Source: Clostridiales bacterium | GTDB lineage: Bacteria > Bacillota > Clostridia > Christensenellales > CAG-138 | Assembly: GCA_024698505.1 (NCBI GenBank) | Contig: JAILRE010000063.1 | Coordinates: 1-49,614 of the forward strand | Length of the DNA stretch: 49,614 nucleotides | Reading direction: 5' to 3' | In this document: positions 1-7,565 of the stretch, piece after piece | How positions within the stretch are numbered: position 1 is the stretch's first letter | How the letters are laid out: every line of letters begins with the position of its first letter | Translations under genes and position numbers: made by a program | The notes under the pieces: model-generated | What the model was told of the DNA's origin: nothing | Database searches by the model: none | The model's input: only the letters and a program-made list of their open reading frames with translations

Positions 1-795
1 GCCGAAGGATTCCAGCTCGTCTCCGCTCTCGCTCCACTCGTCGACGAGGGAGATGACGAACGCCCCGCCTGTCGCGGCCTCGTAAACGCTCTTGATCCCG
101 TCTTCGCTTATCCGTCCGTTCGTGCTGTCGATCTCATAATAACAGCGGCTGAGTATCCTTTCCTTCTTGTAAAGCGCGCTCAGAAGCACGCCCGTTATGT
201 TCGCCGCGGAGGATTCGCTGTCGGCCTCTATTATGTAATGCACAGGATGACCGTAATGCTTTTCTGCGGAACTCCCTGCGAATATCCTGTCCAGCTCCGG
301 CGTAAGCGTCCCGGCTGCAAGCTCACAGCGGGCTGCATCGTAAAGCTTTTCTGGATCAACGCCGTCGTCTATGACGCCGTCGCGAAGCATCATGCGCCTG
401 AGGTCTCCGCAGTCTATGTCTTTGATCCCGTAGCGCGAAAGCACGTCCGAGCTGCACCCGACGTAGTCCTGCCGTTCCGCCGTTTCGAGCATATCCAGGA
501 ACTTGCGGAAGGAGATCTGATCGGAGGAGTCATGCTCCGCGTCGAGACCTATAGCGAAGAAAAACTGTTGCGCGCATGCGTTTATATCGAGCTTCTCGCG
601 GCCGATAGCGCCGCATATAACTTCATCGCCGGAAATGTTCGAAACGAACCAATAGGAACCATCCTTGAATCCGTCCGAATACTTCTGAGACCTTTCACAG
701 ATCCCCGCAGCCATCGAGCGGCGCTCCTGCCTGGTCATCTGGCTGTTTTCCGTATCATTATTCTTAACCTTTCCCGTGAACTGATAGTAAAGCAT
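1..795 (-). CDS. Partial hypothetical protein, possibly the N-terminal part of an AAA+ ATPase
   Basis: A minus-strand frame is open from an ATG at 795 to the window edge, giving 265 codons with no stop, so the protein is cut off at its C-terminus. The start is supported by GAAGGAG about 8 bases upstream. The N-terminus begins MLYYQFTGKVKNND. The visible part is acidic and soluble with no signal peptide. The segment after about residue 190 (EADSESSAANITGVLLSALYK in the reading frame) and the later SVYEAATGGAFVISLV resemble, from memory only, the region before the Walker A motif of large clostridial AAA+ ATPases. No Walker motif lies inside the window, so the function is not established. It is the last gene in the minus-strand direction, after the PolC-like gene and its terminator. 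Confidence 0.6.
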   Translation of the reverse strand, partial: MLYYQFTGKVKNNDTENSQMTRQERRSMAAGICERSQKYSDGFKDGSYWFVSNISGDEVICGAIGREKLDINACAQQFFFAIGLDAEHDSSDQISFRKFLDMLETAERQDYVGCSSDVLSRYGIKDIDCGDLRRMMLRDGVIDDGVDPEKLYDAARCELAAGTLTPELDRIFAGSSAEKHYGHPVHYIIEADSESSAANITGVLLSALYKKERILSRCYYEIDSTNGRISEDGIKSVYEAATGGAFVISLVDEWSESGDELESFG

Positions 796-849
796 ATCCG
801 CATCTCCTTCTCTTGGTGTACCATAAAGATACCATAAGCGATGCTCCAA

Positions 850-880
850 AAACGGGGCATGCGTCGTTCGCACCCCCGTT
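850..880 (-). terminator. Rho-independent terminator after the PolC-like gene
   Basis: Read on the minus strand, AACGGGG(G)TGCG pairs with CGCA(TG)CCCCGTT around a five-base loop and is followed by a T run. It lies between the PolC-like fragment and the partial gene at the left edge, so the two are probably separate transcripts. Confidence 0.6.
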
Positions 881-901
881 TGCTCATACTTATATCGGAT
901 G

Positions 902-1219
902 TTAAATCATTGAAGCTATCTCCGAAAACGCCTCGGGATAATGCTTCTTGATCCATGCGGTTTTATACGCACGGATCGCGCAGGCGACGCATTTTGCGCG
1001 CGGGGGCAGATAATGGACTTCCTTCATCGATTCGGTGTACCAATCCGGGATGCCGATCTCGTGCATCTCTTTTTCCCAGTCCGCCCATTTCGGATGCTTT
1101 CCCGCGAAACAACGGCCCGTGCGGACTGCGGTAGTTATTTTGTACGCTTTTTCCCGATCCATCCCGTGACGAGTAAGTGTGTAAAAGATATCGTCGCGGC
1201 TGGTTATTATTTCGCGCAA
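902..1219 (-). pseudogene. C-terminal PolC-like fragment downstream of an in-frame amber codon
   Basis: The 105-residue frame matches the end of PolC-type DNA polymerase III alpha. TSRDDIFYTL corresponds to the family's CRDDIMVYL, GMDREKAYKITTAVRTG to GLEPSLAFKIMESVRKG, and IPDWYTESMKEVHYLPPRAK to [20 protein letters not shown]. The conserved KAHAAAY motif is degraded to KCVACAI. It is in the same frame as the 272-residue ORF just upstream, separated from it by one TAG at 1244-1246 and eight sense codons. The only nearby start is TTG at 1219 with no clear ribosome-binding site. It is therefore most likely the tail of the upstream gene, reached only by readthrough or lost by a nonsense mutation (Leu TTG to TAG would be a single change). 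Independent translation is unlikely. Confidence 0.6.
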
Positions 1220-1243
1220 AGGCCTATTATTCTCAATTATTGG

Positions 1244-2062
1244 CTACCACGTTCCTTCCACACAGCTTAATCCGTCAATACGGATGACGTCCTCAAAGCA
1301 AGAAGGGGAAACGGCGTCTGCGATTTCTTTTGTTAGCGGCCTGTCCCGTCTCATTATGCGTATGGTTTCGTCGAAAAGCTCACTTATTATCCCTTCGCAT
1401 GCGGGAGGGACTTCCTCAAAATCGAGTCCGATTTGTTGAAGAAGCAAGACCTCCTCGTCATAATCATCCTGATCGCTCAGATCGATACAAGCTGCGCCGT
1501 CCGGTTTGGAGCATAAGTGCATAAAGCCGCTGTCAATTTCCGACTTTTGTTTTTTATAGAGCGCTGATAGACCGTCCCTGATAGATTCAATGATTCTGTT
1601 GCTTATAATGACTTGGCTGTACGGCCAAACCCTCGAGAAAAGGAACTCAAACTGCGCGTCGAATCCGCTTTTGAGCATGGGAGTACCACATGAGGGGCAA
1701 AGCCTGTCCGGAATATCCGGCCCGCAAAAAGCAGGCGGATCTTTTGGAAAATCGGCATGTTTGCATTCGGGGCAGAGATAATGCGGGGGCAGGGGATCAA
1801 TGTACGAAATCCCCAAAAGATAAGCGATGAACGAAGATTCCAAAGGACCGCTAATGAAAAATCTTCCGCCTTTGTCGTTACAAATGCGTTTGACCTCCGT
1901 CAGCGCCCTGAGCGTTACCGCCCAATCCCGTTCCTCAAGCACCGCCCATTCAACTTCGAGTCTTTCCGTTACCTCCTTGGGAAGAGCATCTCCGTACAGC
2001 TCGTGACAGCGCTTGATGACCGCTTCATTGATCTTCTCATAGAAGCCGAAAAAGAATTCCAT
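1244..2062 (-). CDS. Miniature PolC-like protein, catalytic core missing
   Basis: The 272 residues align by eye with the C-terminal half of PolC, the Gram-positive replicative polymerase (about 1,400 residues). HELYGDALPKEVTERLEVEW matches the family's HELYGDPLPEIVEKRLEKEL, and YIDPLPPHYLCPEC leads into the zinc finger, whose cysteines C97, C100, C122 and C125 are all kept. The nucleotide-binding motif SRGSVGSSFVA is degraded to SGPLESSFIA, and the catalytic PDIDLNFSG segment is absent. Near the end, FEDVIRIDGLS matches the family's FSDLVRISGLS. A perfect AAGGAGGTG eight bases before the ATG argues that it is still expressed. It cannot be a polymerase. A structural or clamp/DNA-binding role, or slow decay of a paralogue, are the options. 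The frame stops at TAG, right after the conserved Trp of the family's DVW motif. Confidence 0.7.
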   Translation of the reverse strand: MEFFFGFYEKINEAVIKRCHELYGDALPKEVTERLEVEWAVLEERDWAVTLRALTEVKRICNDKGGRFFISGPLESSFIAYLLGISYIDPLPPHYLCPECKHADFPKDPPAFCGPDIPDRLCPSCGTPMLKSGFDAQFEFLFSRVWPYSQVIISNRIIESIRDGLSALYKKQKSEIDSGFMHLCSKPDGAACIDLSDQDDYDEEVLLLQQIGLDFEEVPPACEGIISELFDETIRIMRRDRPLTKEIADAVSPSCFEDVIRIDGLSCVEGTW

Positions 2063-2120
2063 GTCGTTTCACCTCCTTGCGCCGATAATACCACATGGCA
2101 TGCGCTTTTTTCGGGACACG

Positions 2121-2146
2121 AAAAGCCCGAAGGTTTCCCTCCGGGC
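2121..2146 (-). terminator. Rho-independent terminator after the DUF2779 nuclease gene
   Basis: On the minus strand GCCCGGAGG pairs with CCTTCGGGC (one G-T pair) around a GAAA loop and is followed by TTTT. It separates the WYL/rtcB operon from the PolC-like gene. Confidence 0.7.
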
Positions 2147-2163
2147 AATAATCATAATTTTAT

Positions 2164-3666
2164 TTACTTTGCCGCTTCTTTCAGCTTCTCCCAAATCTTT
2201 ACCATGGCGTAGGTATCGAGCTCGCAGTATTTGAGGAGATTCCTTCTCGTGCGCTCGAGCTCATCCGGCGGCATATGCTCCATAGCGGGGAAGGCGTTCA
2301 TCGCCTCAGAGCCGTTGTGGATATCCTCGAGGCTGTGATAATCGAGCGAGGGCTCGTCCGGGAACAGCGCGGGCAGCACGGATTTGATCGAAAAGCTCCC
2401 GCCCATCGCGCGGCTGTAATAAAGGCCTGACTGGAAGGGCGTGATCAGATCGACTATGTTCCCGCTGATATCGAGAAGATGCTCGGCAAGGTTCGGGAAA
2501 AGCTCGGCGAGATCCTTTAGCTTCCCACACTCGAAGCTTTTGTTGTACGCCGTGACGCATACGCCCATAGGTATGTCCTTACAAAGCCGCTCTGCTATCG
2601 CCCGTCGTGGATCCGTTCCGGGTTCGGCAAGAAACTCGCGGTGCATAAGCTCTCCGCCCTCGCGCTCGATATAGTGCAGCGAGTACTGGAACGGTATCTG
2701 CGAGAACGGCCTCGTGCCGACGTAGCGCGGAACACGGTAACTCACGGTCTCGAAATCGAGGAAATACAGCGGATACGAGAGCTTTGAAAGAAAATCCCGT
2801 ATGCCATCGCGGTCGATATAGTCCCCACGGTCGTGAAGTGCGAAGTCCATCTGCATTATCTGCTTCCTGTTCGTGACCGTGTTGTGATCCCACACCTCTT
2901 GGTATGAGACGGCCCCGGCGAGATAATACCGTATCTTCGTCGAGAAGCCCATGCCGTAAAGGTCGAACACGTTGGGTTTGGGCAGACCGCGCGTGCAGTA
3001 TTCCCAGTATGAGCAGTCATACGGATGATGGCAGGCCTCGGAGAGGTCGATATCCGGCTCGGCGGGGGAGAGGAGGTATTTTTCCCCGAGGGCGAGCACG
3101 CGCTCTATCTCTTGGCTCTCGGACTCGACTGCTTTTGAAACGTCCTCTGTGCGGAACAGCCCGTTTAAATCGAGCGTGCCGTCGAATACGTACTCGTTGT
3201 TGATGACCACGACGTAAGTTCCCGTCACGTTCACGCCGCAGTGCGCGAGAACGTATTTCTGGTAGGCGACGTCGGCGGCGTACACGTCCTTGTTCGCGTG
3301 AGTCGAGCTCTTTACCTCGTAGATCGCCCAGCCGCCGTTCTCCTTCTTGAGGATATCGACGGCGCAGTAGAGCCCGTCGTATGAGAATGACGCTTCGCAG
3401 ATGATGTTCGTTCCGCGGTCCATCTCCTCCTTCGTCCGCTCTATCATGCGGGCGAGGTCGAGCTTTTCGCCGTCCTTTACCGTGACCTCGACGAAATCGC
3501 CGAAAAGCCCCATCGCGAGGTCGCCGACCTCATTGCCGGCGTCGAAACGCGCCTGAAGATCGGGCGTTATCGTCTGCTCCTCGGGCTTATACTTTTGAAG
3601 CCACGCCAGCTTCGGGCACTGGCGGAGAGCGCAGTATTTGGATTTGGAAAGGAAAAGCTTTCCCAT
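2164..3666 (-). CDS. DUF2779-family protein: Cas4-like nuclease fused to a DnaQ-like exonuclease
   Basis: The 500-residue protein opens with LSKSKYCALRQCPKLAWLQK, typical of DUF2779 proteins. Residues 1-230 look like a Cas4-type PD-(D/E)xK nuclease: D104, E117 and K119 (IYEVKSS) form the candidate active site, and C12/C17 with C212, C218 and C224 could hold an Fe-S cluster as in Cas4. Residues about 298-500 carry an RNase H-like exonuclease fold, with FLDFET (D304, E306) and a late YCELDTYAMVKIWEKL. The ATG follows the stop of the 55-residue gene by one base, and its GGAGG lies inside that gene, so translation is coupled. It is the last gene of the WYL/rtcB operon. Substrate unknown; DNA or RNA end processing is inferred from both folds. 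Confidence 0.8.
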   Translation of the reverse strand: MGKLFLSKSKYCALRQCPKLAWLQKYKPEEQTITPDLQARFDAGNEVGDLAMGLFGDFVEVTVKDGEKLDLARMIERTKEEMDRGTNIICEASFSYDGLYCAVDILKKENGGWAIYEVKSSTHANKDVYAADVAYQKYVLAHCGVNVTGTYVVVINNEYVFDGTLDLNGLFRTEDVSKAVESESQEIERVLALGEKYLLSPAEPDIDLSEACHHPYDCSYWEYCTRGLPKPNVFDLYGMGFSTKIRYYLAGAVSYQEVWDHNTVTNRKQIMQMDFALHDRGDYIDRDGIRDFLSKLSYPLYFLDFETVSYRVPRYVGTRPFSQIPFQYSLHYIEREGGELMHREFLAEPGTDPRRAIAERLCKDIPMGVCVTAYNKSFECGKLKDLAELFPNLAEHLLDISGNIVDLITPFQSGLYYSRAMGGSFSIKSVLPALFPDEPSLDYHSLEDIHNGSEAMNAFPAMEHMPPDELERTRRNLLKYCELDTYAMVKIWEKLKEAAK

Positions 3667-3667
3667 A

Positions 3668-3835
3668 TCATTCCTCCATGCGTTCTATTTCCTTTTCTCG
3701 CTTCCGGTCATAAACCTTCTTGCTCTTTATCGCGCGGGTGACGGGATTGACCGCGCCCCAGGAGCCGCGCTGCTCGTTGTCCAGCTCGCGGCGTTTGCGT
3801 TTTGAGAGCTTTTTGTATGGGATGAATTTCGGCAT
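3668..3835 (-). CDS. Small basic protein (55 aa) between rtcB and the DUF2779 nuclease
   Basis: The ATG at 3835 opens a 55-codon frame (MPKFIPYKKLSKRKRRELDN at the start) ending in TGA at 3668. The protein is rich in Lys and Arg and contains a SWGAVNPVTR segment that looks like a conserved core between two basic helices, which suggests nucleic-acid or ribosome binding. It starts two bases after the rtcB stop, and its stop lies one base before the nuclease start, so it is tightly embedded in the operon. I do not know a named family. Composition and position support a real gene. Confidence 0.7.
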   Translation of the reverse strand: MPKFIPYKKLSKRKRRELDNEQRGSWGAVNPVTRAIKSKKVYDRKREKEIERMEE

Positions 3836-3837
3836 GC

Positions 3838-4968
3838 TTACCTCTTCTTACTGTAAAACCTGTCGCTCGATTTGAAGTTGTAGATCGGGCGTATCTGCTT
3901 TTCGATGCGGACCGTCTCGCCGATCGCGTCGATTATCGTCTGCGGGTCCTTGTAGGCCATCGGGCATTCGTCGAGCGTGTCCGCGCCGACGGAGCTCGTA
4001 AAAATGCCCTCCATGCTCTTCTTGAAATCGGCGAGGGTGAAGCTTCTCTCGGCCTCCGTCCGGCTGTAAAGCCTGCCCGCGCCGTGGGGCGCGCTTTGGT
4101 TCCAGTCGTCGTTGCCGAGACCTTCGCAGATTAGCGCTCCGTCGCGCATGTTGAGGGGGATCAGAAGCCGCTCGCCCTCGCGCGCCGAGACTGCGCCCTT
4201 GCGCAGGATCATGTGGTCGAGGTCGATATAGTTGTGGACGGTCGTGAAGAACTCCTCCTCGTGCAGCTTCAGCGCGTCGAGTATGCACTCCTTGATTATC
4301 TGCCTGTTGAGCGCGGCGAAGCGCTGCATGAGAGCCATGTCCTCAAGGTAGGCGTCGCGGTCGTCGCCCTCAAGATATGCCAGCTCGAAGGGTATCTCCG
4401 TCTGCTTCCTGCCGCCGACGTTCGCATACGCCTTGTTCTGGTAGTGCTCCGCGACCTGCAGGCCGAGGTTGCGGCTGCCCGTGTGGATGACGAGGTAGAG
4501 GTTCTCCTCGTCGTCGCGGTCGATCTCGATGAAGTGGTTGCCGCCGCCCAATGTTCCGAGGCTCTCCTTCGCGCGGCGCGTGTCGACCTTTTTGATGGAC
4601 ATAAGCTCGTCGATGTCGATCCGCCCGTGGCTGCGGTGCGGCCTTTCGCGCACGTCCCGCCCGTGGGGGATGTTCTTGCGGATGAACGAATCGAGCTCGG
4701 GCAGGTTCAGGCGCTTCTCGCGGAGAAGCACGACGTCCATGCCGCAGCCGATATCGACGCCGACGAGGTTGGGTACGACGAAATCGCCCACGGTCATGGT
4801 CGTGCCGATGGTGCAGCCCTTGCCCGTGTGAACGTCCGGCATTATGCGGATCTTCGATCCCGCCGTGAACGGCTGATCGCAAAGCGCTTTTATCTGTCCC
4901 TCCGCCGAGGGCTCGAGAACGTCGGTGTAGATTATTGCGGTGGCGTAAGTGCCGGTTAATTCAATCAT
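3838..4968 (-). CDS. rtcB: RNA-splicing ligase RtcB
   Basis: RtcB joins RNA 2',3'-cyclic phosphate or 3'-phosphate ends to 5'-OH ends using GTP and Mn2+, healing RNAs cut by ribotoxins. From the preferred start at 4968 the protein has 376 residues. It shows the family's metal ligands in VDIGCGMD (C75), GGGNHFIEI (H145), HTGSRNLG (H162) and VHNYIDL (H245), and the guanylylated histidine in SAPHGAGR (H295). The ATG at 4968 has AAGGAG at the right distance, while an ATG 22 codons upstream would add residues not expected in the family. The gene overlaps the upstream glycosylase-like gene by 8 bases and sits in a WYL-regulated operon. RtcB is likewise kept under a dedicated regulator (RtcR) in Escherichia coli. 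Confidence 0.93.
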   Translation of the reverse strand: MIELTGTYATAIIYTDVLEPSAEGQIKALCDQPFTAGSKIRIMPDVHTGKGCTIGTTMTVGDFVVPNLVGVDIGCGMDVVLLREKRLNLPELDSFIRKNIPHGRDVRERPHRSHGRIDIDELMSIKKVDTRRAKESLGTLGGGNHFIEIDRDDEENLYLVIHTGSRNLGLQVAEHYQNKAYANVGGRKQTEIPFELAYLEGDDRDAYLEDMALMQRFAALNRQIIKECILDALKLHEEEFFTTVHNYIDLDHMILRKGAVSAREGERLLIPLNMRDGALICEGLGNDDWNQSAPHGAGRLYSRTEAERSFTLADFKKSMEGIFTSSVGADTLDECPMAYKDPQTIIDAIGETVRIEKQIRPIYNFKSSDRFYSKKR

Positions 4969-5695
4969 TTTTCTCCTTGCGGATATGTCCATATACCCAC
5001 AGAGCTTGATCCAGTTTTCTTGGAATAAACTCATTATTGTTGTTCATGTTGATGTATTCAGGGAAAGCTTCCTTAAGCAGCAACATATACTCCTTGTACA
5101 TCTTAACTACTGATTTAATTTCTTCTTTATTTGGATTTGTTCCAAGATAAACATCTTCTGGATCAATTCCCATTATCAAAGAGCGAACTGCTCTATGCGC
5201 GAATGAATCATAAATAGGAGCTTTGCCTCTCGAAATAAAGAATATCGCGTTAATGATATTTACAGGGCCAAAATTCGTTGGCGCAGCAATTAGTGCCTTG
5301 CAATATGCTTTTTCCCATTCTTCTTTATCAATATGCAACAATATTGTTTCTCTGTTTTTCTCAAGCTGAGCACAGTAATTCTCAAAGTCGCTTTTACAAA
5401 CAGGTTTGCCATAGCCGTTTCTATAACATTTCGTTTTTTTATCTTCACCCTCGAATTCCGGTCTAAAGGCTATTACTTTTTTGCTTTCATCCCATAATGT
5501 TTTCCCTGCCTTCCAAGCAAATGCTGTTTTTCCATAAACACCGGAGCGCATTTGTTCCATTACATAGTCCTCGGCTTTTTCGTCAGTACCATTAAGCTTG
5601 TCGATTCCTAATGCTTTTCGTTTTTCCGGTTGATCCGGAGAGAAGTACAAATCACAATAGGCTTCAATAAAACTACTTGCATCAAAGCAATCCAT
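4961..5695 (-). CDS. Hypothetical protein with HhH-GPD/OGG-like DNA glycosylase features
   Basis: This is a 244-residue soluble protein. The preferred ATG at 5695 follows GGAGG by seven bases; an ATG 12 codons upstream would overlap the WYL gene. The central segment FGPVNIINAIFFISRGKAPI followed by YDSFAHRAVRSL recalls the end of the helix-hairpin-helix and the catalytic-Asp loop of HhH-GPD glycosylases (GxGxxxA, then PxDxHxxR), with IYD supplying the Asp. This is a motif-level resemblance only, and other folds are possible. The gene is clearly richer in A+T than rtcB and the WYL gene beside it, which suggests separate acquisition. It lies between the WYL gene and rtcB and overlaps rtcB by 8 bases. 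Confidence 0.6.
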   Translation of the reverse strand: MDCFDASSFIEAYCDLYFSPDQPEKRKALGIDKLNGTDEKAEDYVMEQMRSGVYGKTAFAWKAGKTLWDESKKVIAFRPEFEGEDKKTKCYRNGYGKPVCKSDFENYCAQLEKNRETILLHIDKEEWEKAYCKALIAAPTNFGPVNIINAIFFISRGKAPIYDSFAHRAVRSLIMGIDPEDVYLGTNPNKEEIKSVVKMYKEYMLLLKEAFPEYINMNNNNEFIPRKLDQALWVYGHIRKEKND

Positions 5696-5708
5696 TTCTA
5701 TTTCCTCC

Positions 5709-6776
5709 TTAATTGTTTTTATAAACTTCAACCGTCCTTTCGGCGGTATCCTTAACCTTTTTCGCCAGATAATCCGGCTCCAAGAGCACGACGTCCGGCG
5801 CGAAGCTCCTCGCGAACTGCAGCATCGCCATCTCGTTCACCGTGACTGAGACTGTCACGGTCTCGTCCGTCTCGTCCGAAAAGCGCACGTCAAGGCCGAA
5901 CATGTCGATGACGTCCGATATCATCGCCTTTTTCATGCAGAACTTTGCCCGCACGTCCTCGCTCGAGAACATATAGACGTGGCGACGCATGTACTCCGTC
6001 AGATCGAGCCGTCGGTTCTTCGCCCACGGAAGCGACTCAAAGGGCTTCACGGGCTCGTCCTCCAGCACGCGCACCTTTGTGATGCGGTCGATGCGGTAAT
6101 TGGAGATATCGTCGTATTTATCGTAATTGCAGATGAGGTAGTACTTGCCCTCCTTCGCCGCCATCTGGTAGGGGCTGACAAGGTACTCGCGCACGGTGCC
6201 GTCCTCGCGGCGTTTCACGTGCAGTTTCTTGTCCGTGCCGTATTCGAGGTAATTGAACGCAACCTTGCACCCGCGGCCGATCGCCTCGTCGAGCTTGTCG
6301 ATGGTGGAGAAGAGCTCGCCGTTCTGCGGCAGGACGTCAGGCACGGCGTGGACGTGCTTCATGTGCGCTCTGAAATACTTGCTCGAAAGGCCCTCGAGCT
6401 TTTCTATGAGCTGTTTCCGCTGACCGTAGGGGATGTGGTTGGAGAACGTGACGCTGTCGATGAGCAGCCGCAGCTCTGAGTCGGTGAACTCGCGCACGAG
6501 CCAGAAATCCGACCATATCTCGCTCTCTTCAAGCTCGCCCGTCTTCGGGTTCTGCACCATGCGGACGGGCGGGTCGTGCGGATGCTCGATATCATACCCG
6601 CATTCCATAAGGCCCAGGATGTTCCTGCGGATCGCCTTGCGGTCGGCGGTCATGCCGTATTCCCTTTTCAGGATATCCCCGATCTCTTTCTGGCTCAGAG
6701 TGTGATCCTTATCGGTGTACTTCCTGAGGATATCCAGTATGTTCAATATCAAAAGCTTTTTCGGCTGTTCGGACAT
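5709..6776 (-). CDS. WYL-domain transcriptional regulator
   Basis: The 355-residue protein has an N-terminal winged helix (about residues 5-65, LILNILDILRKYTDKDHTLS), a middle segment, a WYL domain at about residues 160-255 (GRGCKVAFNYLEYGTDKKLH, then EGKYYLICNYD and NYRIDRI) and the usual WCX C-terminal extension. WYL regulators bind nucleotide or nucleic-acid ligands and often control DNA-repair or phage-defence operons. It is the first gene of the operon that continues into the glycosylase-like gene, rtcB, the 55-residue gene and the DUF2779 nuclease. Its stop lies only 13 bases before the next start. It most likely controls its own operon. Confidence 0.88.
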   Translation of the reverse strand: MSEQPKKLLILNILDILRKYTDKDHTLSQKEIGDILKREYGMTADRKAIRRNILGLMECGYDIEHPHDPPVRMVQNPKTGELEESEIWSDFWLVREFTDSELRLLIDSVTFSNHIPYGQRKQLIEKLEGLSSKYFRAHMKHVHAVPDVLPQNGELFSTIDKLDEAIGRGCKVAFNYLEYGTDKKLHVKRREDGTVREYLVSPYQMAAKEGKYYLICNYDKYDDISNYRIDRITKVRVLEDEPVKPFESLPWAKNRRLDLTEYMRRHVYMFSSEDVRAKFCMKKAMISDVIDMFGLDVRFSDETDETVTVSVTVNEMAMLQFARSFAPDVVLLEPDYLAKKVKDTAERTVEVYKNN

Positions 6777-6794
6777 AATATCACCCCCGGAGTC

Positions 6795-6823
6795 ATTATA
6801 CTCTATCCGATACTATAATACAA
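6795..6823 (-). promoter_or_regulatory. SigA-type promoter of the WYL/rtcB operon
   Basis: On the minus strand TTGTAT (6818-6823) is separated by 17 bases from a perfect TATAAT (6795-6800), 19 bases before the WYL start codon. Confidence 0.75.
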
Positions 6824-6826
6824 TAG

Positions 6827-6852
6827 ATGATGAGGCGATTTCGCCTCATCAT
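6827..6852 (-). terminator. Hairpin terminator after the phosphatase gene
   Basis: A perfect 12-base inverted repeat (ATGATGAGGCGA, two-base spacer, TCGCCTCATCAT) overlaps the stop codon of the phosphatase gene and is followed on the minus strand by a moderately T-rich stretch that already contains the -35 box of the next operon. Confidence 0.55.
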
Positions 6853-7565
6853 TCCCCATAAAACACTTCAAGATCATTAAGCCGCAGCAGCGCGGGCGGA
6901 TACCCCTGCGAGCAGCCGACGTCTATGTTTATCCACGTACGCGTCTTTATCACCCGGCCTGCGTACTCGTCGCCGTAATACAGCGTGGGGGTGTGCCCGA
7001 AAACGGTTGTGATATCGTCGAAGTATTCGTCGGTCAGCTTCGGCCGCTCCCAGAGCACGTCGAAATAGTTATAGTCGGTTATCTTCTTCTCCAGCGAGAA
7101 GCCCGTCCATCCGCCGTGGATGAACAGGAAGTCCCGTTCGCCCACCGTGTCGGCTCCGTACGCGGGCGCGTCACGAAGAAACTGCATCAGATCGCGGAAC
7201 GCCCCGGGCTCCTCTCTCATAAGCTTCCTTAGACTTTCGAGCGTCACTGCGCCGCCGTTGCGCATCCAACGGTCGTAATGATTGAGACTCTCGGGGGAGA
7301 GCCCAGCGATGCTTTCGTCCGTGATCTCCTCGAAGAGGAAGGCGCAGTTTAAGAGCATGTCCTCGTGATTGCCAAGAATGAATTCGACGTTCTGCTGCGC
7401 CATGATCCAGCGCAAAAGGTCAACGCCGCCGTCGCCGTTGCGGTCGATGACGTCGCCTATAACGTATAGCGAATCCTCATCGGAAAAACCCACCCTGTCA
7501 AGCAGAGCCTTTAGCTTTTCAAGCGGATAGCCGTGAAGATCGGAGATGGCGTAGGTCATTTGCAT
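6849..7565 (-). CDS. PPP-family metallophosphatase
   Basis: The 238-residue protein has the three PPP metal-binding motifs in order: ISDLHG near residue 7 (usual form GDxHG), GDVIDR near residue 38 and GNHEDM near residue 66, followed by later His residues in FIHGGW and FGHTP. The family includes bacterial Ser/Thr protein phosphatases and diadenosine tetraphosphate hydrolases, and the sequence does not decide between them. Its ATG overlaps the stop of the upstream UDG-fold gene (TAATG), so it is translated as the third gene of the NADAR operon. With NADAR upstream, a nucleotide or ADP-ribose-linked substrate is an attractive but unproven idea. Confidence 0.85.
   Translation of the reverse strand: MQMTYAISDLHGYPLEKLKALLDRVGFSDEDSLYVIGDVIDRNGDGGVDLLRWIMAQQNVEFILGNHEDMLLNCAFLFEEITDESIAGLSPESLNHYDRWMRNGGAVTLESLRKLMREEPGAFRDLMQFLRDAPAYGADTVGERDFLFIHGGWTGFSLEKKITDYNYFDVLWERPKLTDEYFDDITTVFGHTPTLYYGDEYAGRVIKTRTWINIDVGCSQGYPPALLRLNDLEVFYGE

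Noticed and set aside
238-837. Open plus-strand frame of 199 codons at the left edge
   Set aside because: It lies opposite a minus-strand frame with a good ribosome-binding site and better protein-like composition (1-795); the plus frame is an antisense shadow.
1244-1246. Genome-wide recoding of TAG to explain the PolC-like split
   Set aside because: TAG ends other intact genes here, for example spoIVB at 32311-32313 and the gene at 9749-10087, so TAG is an ordinary stop.
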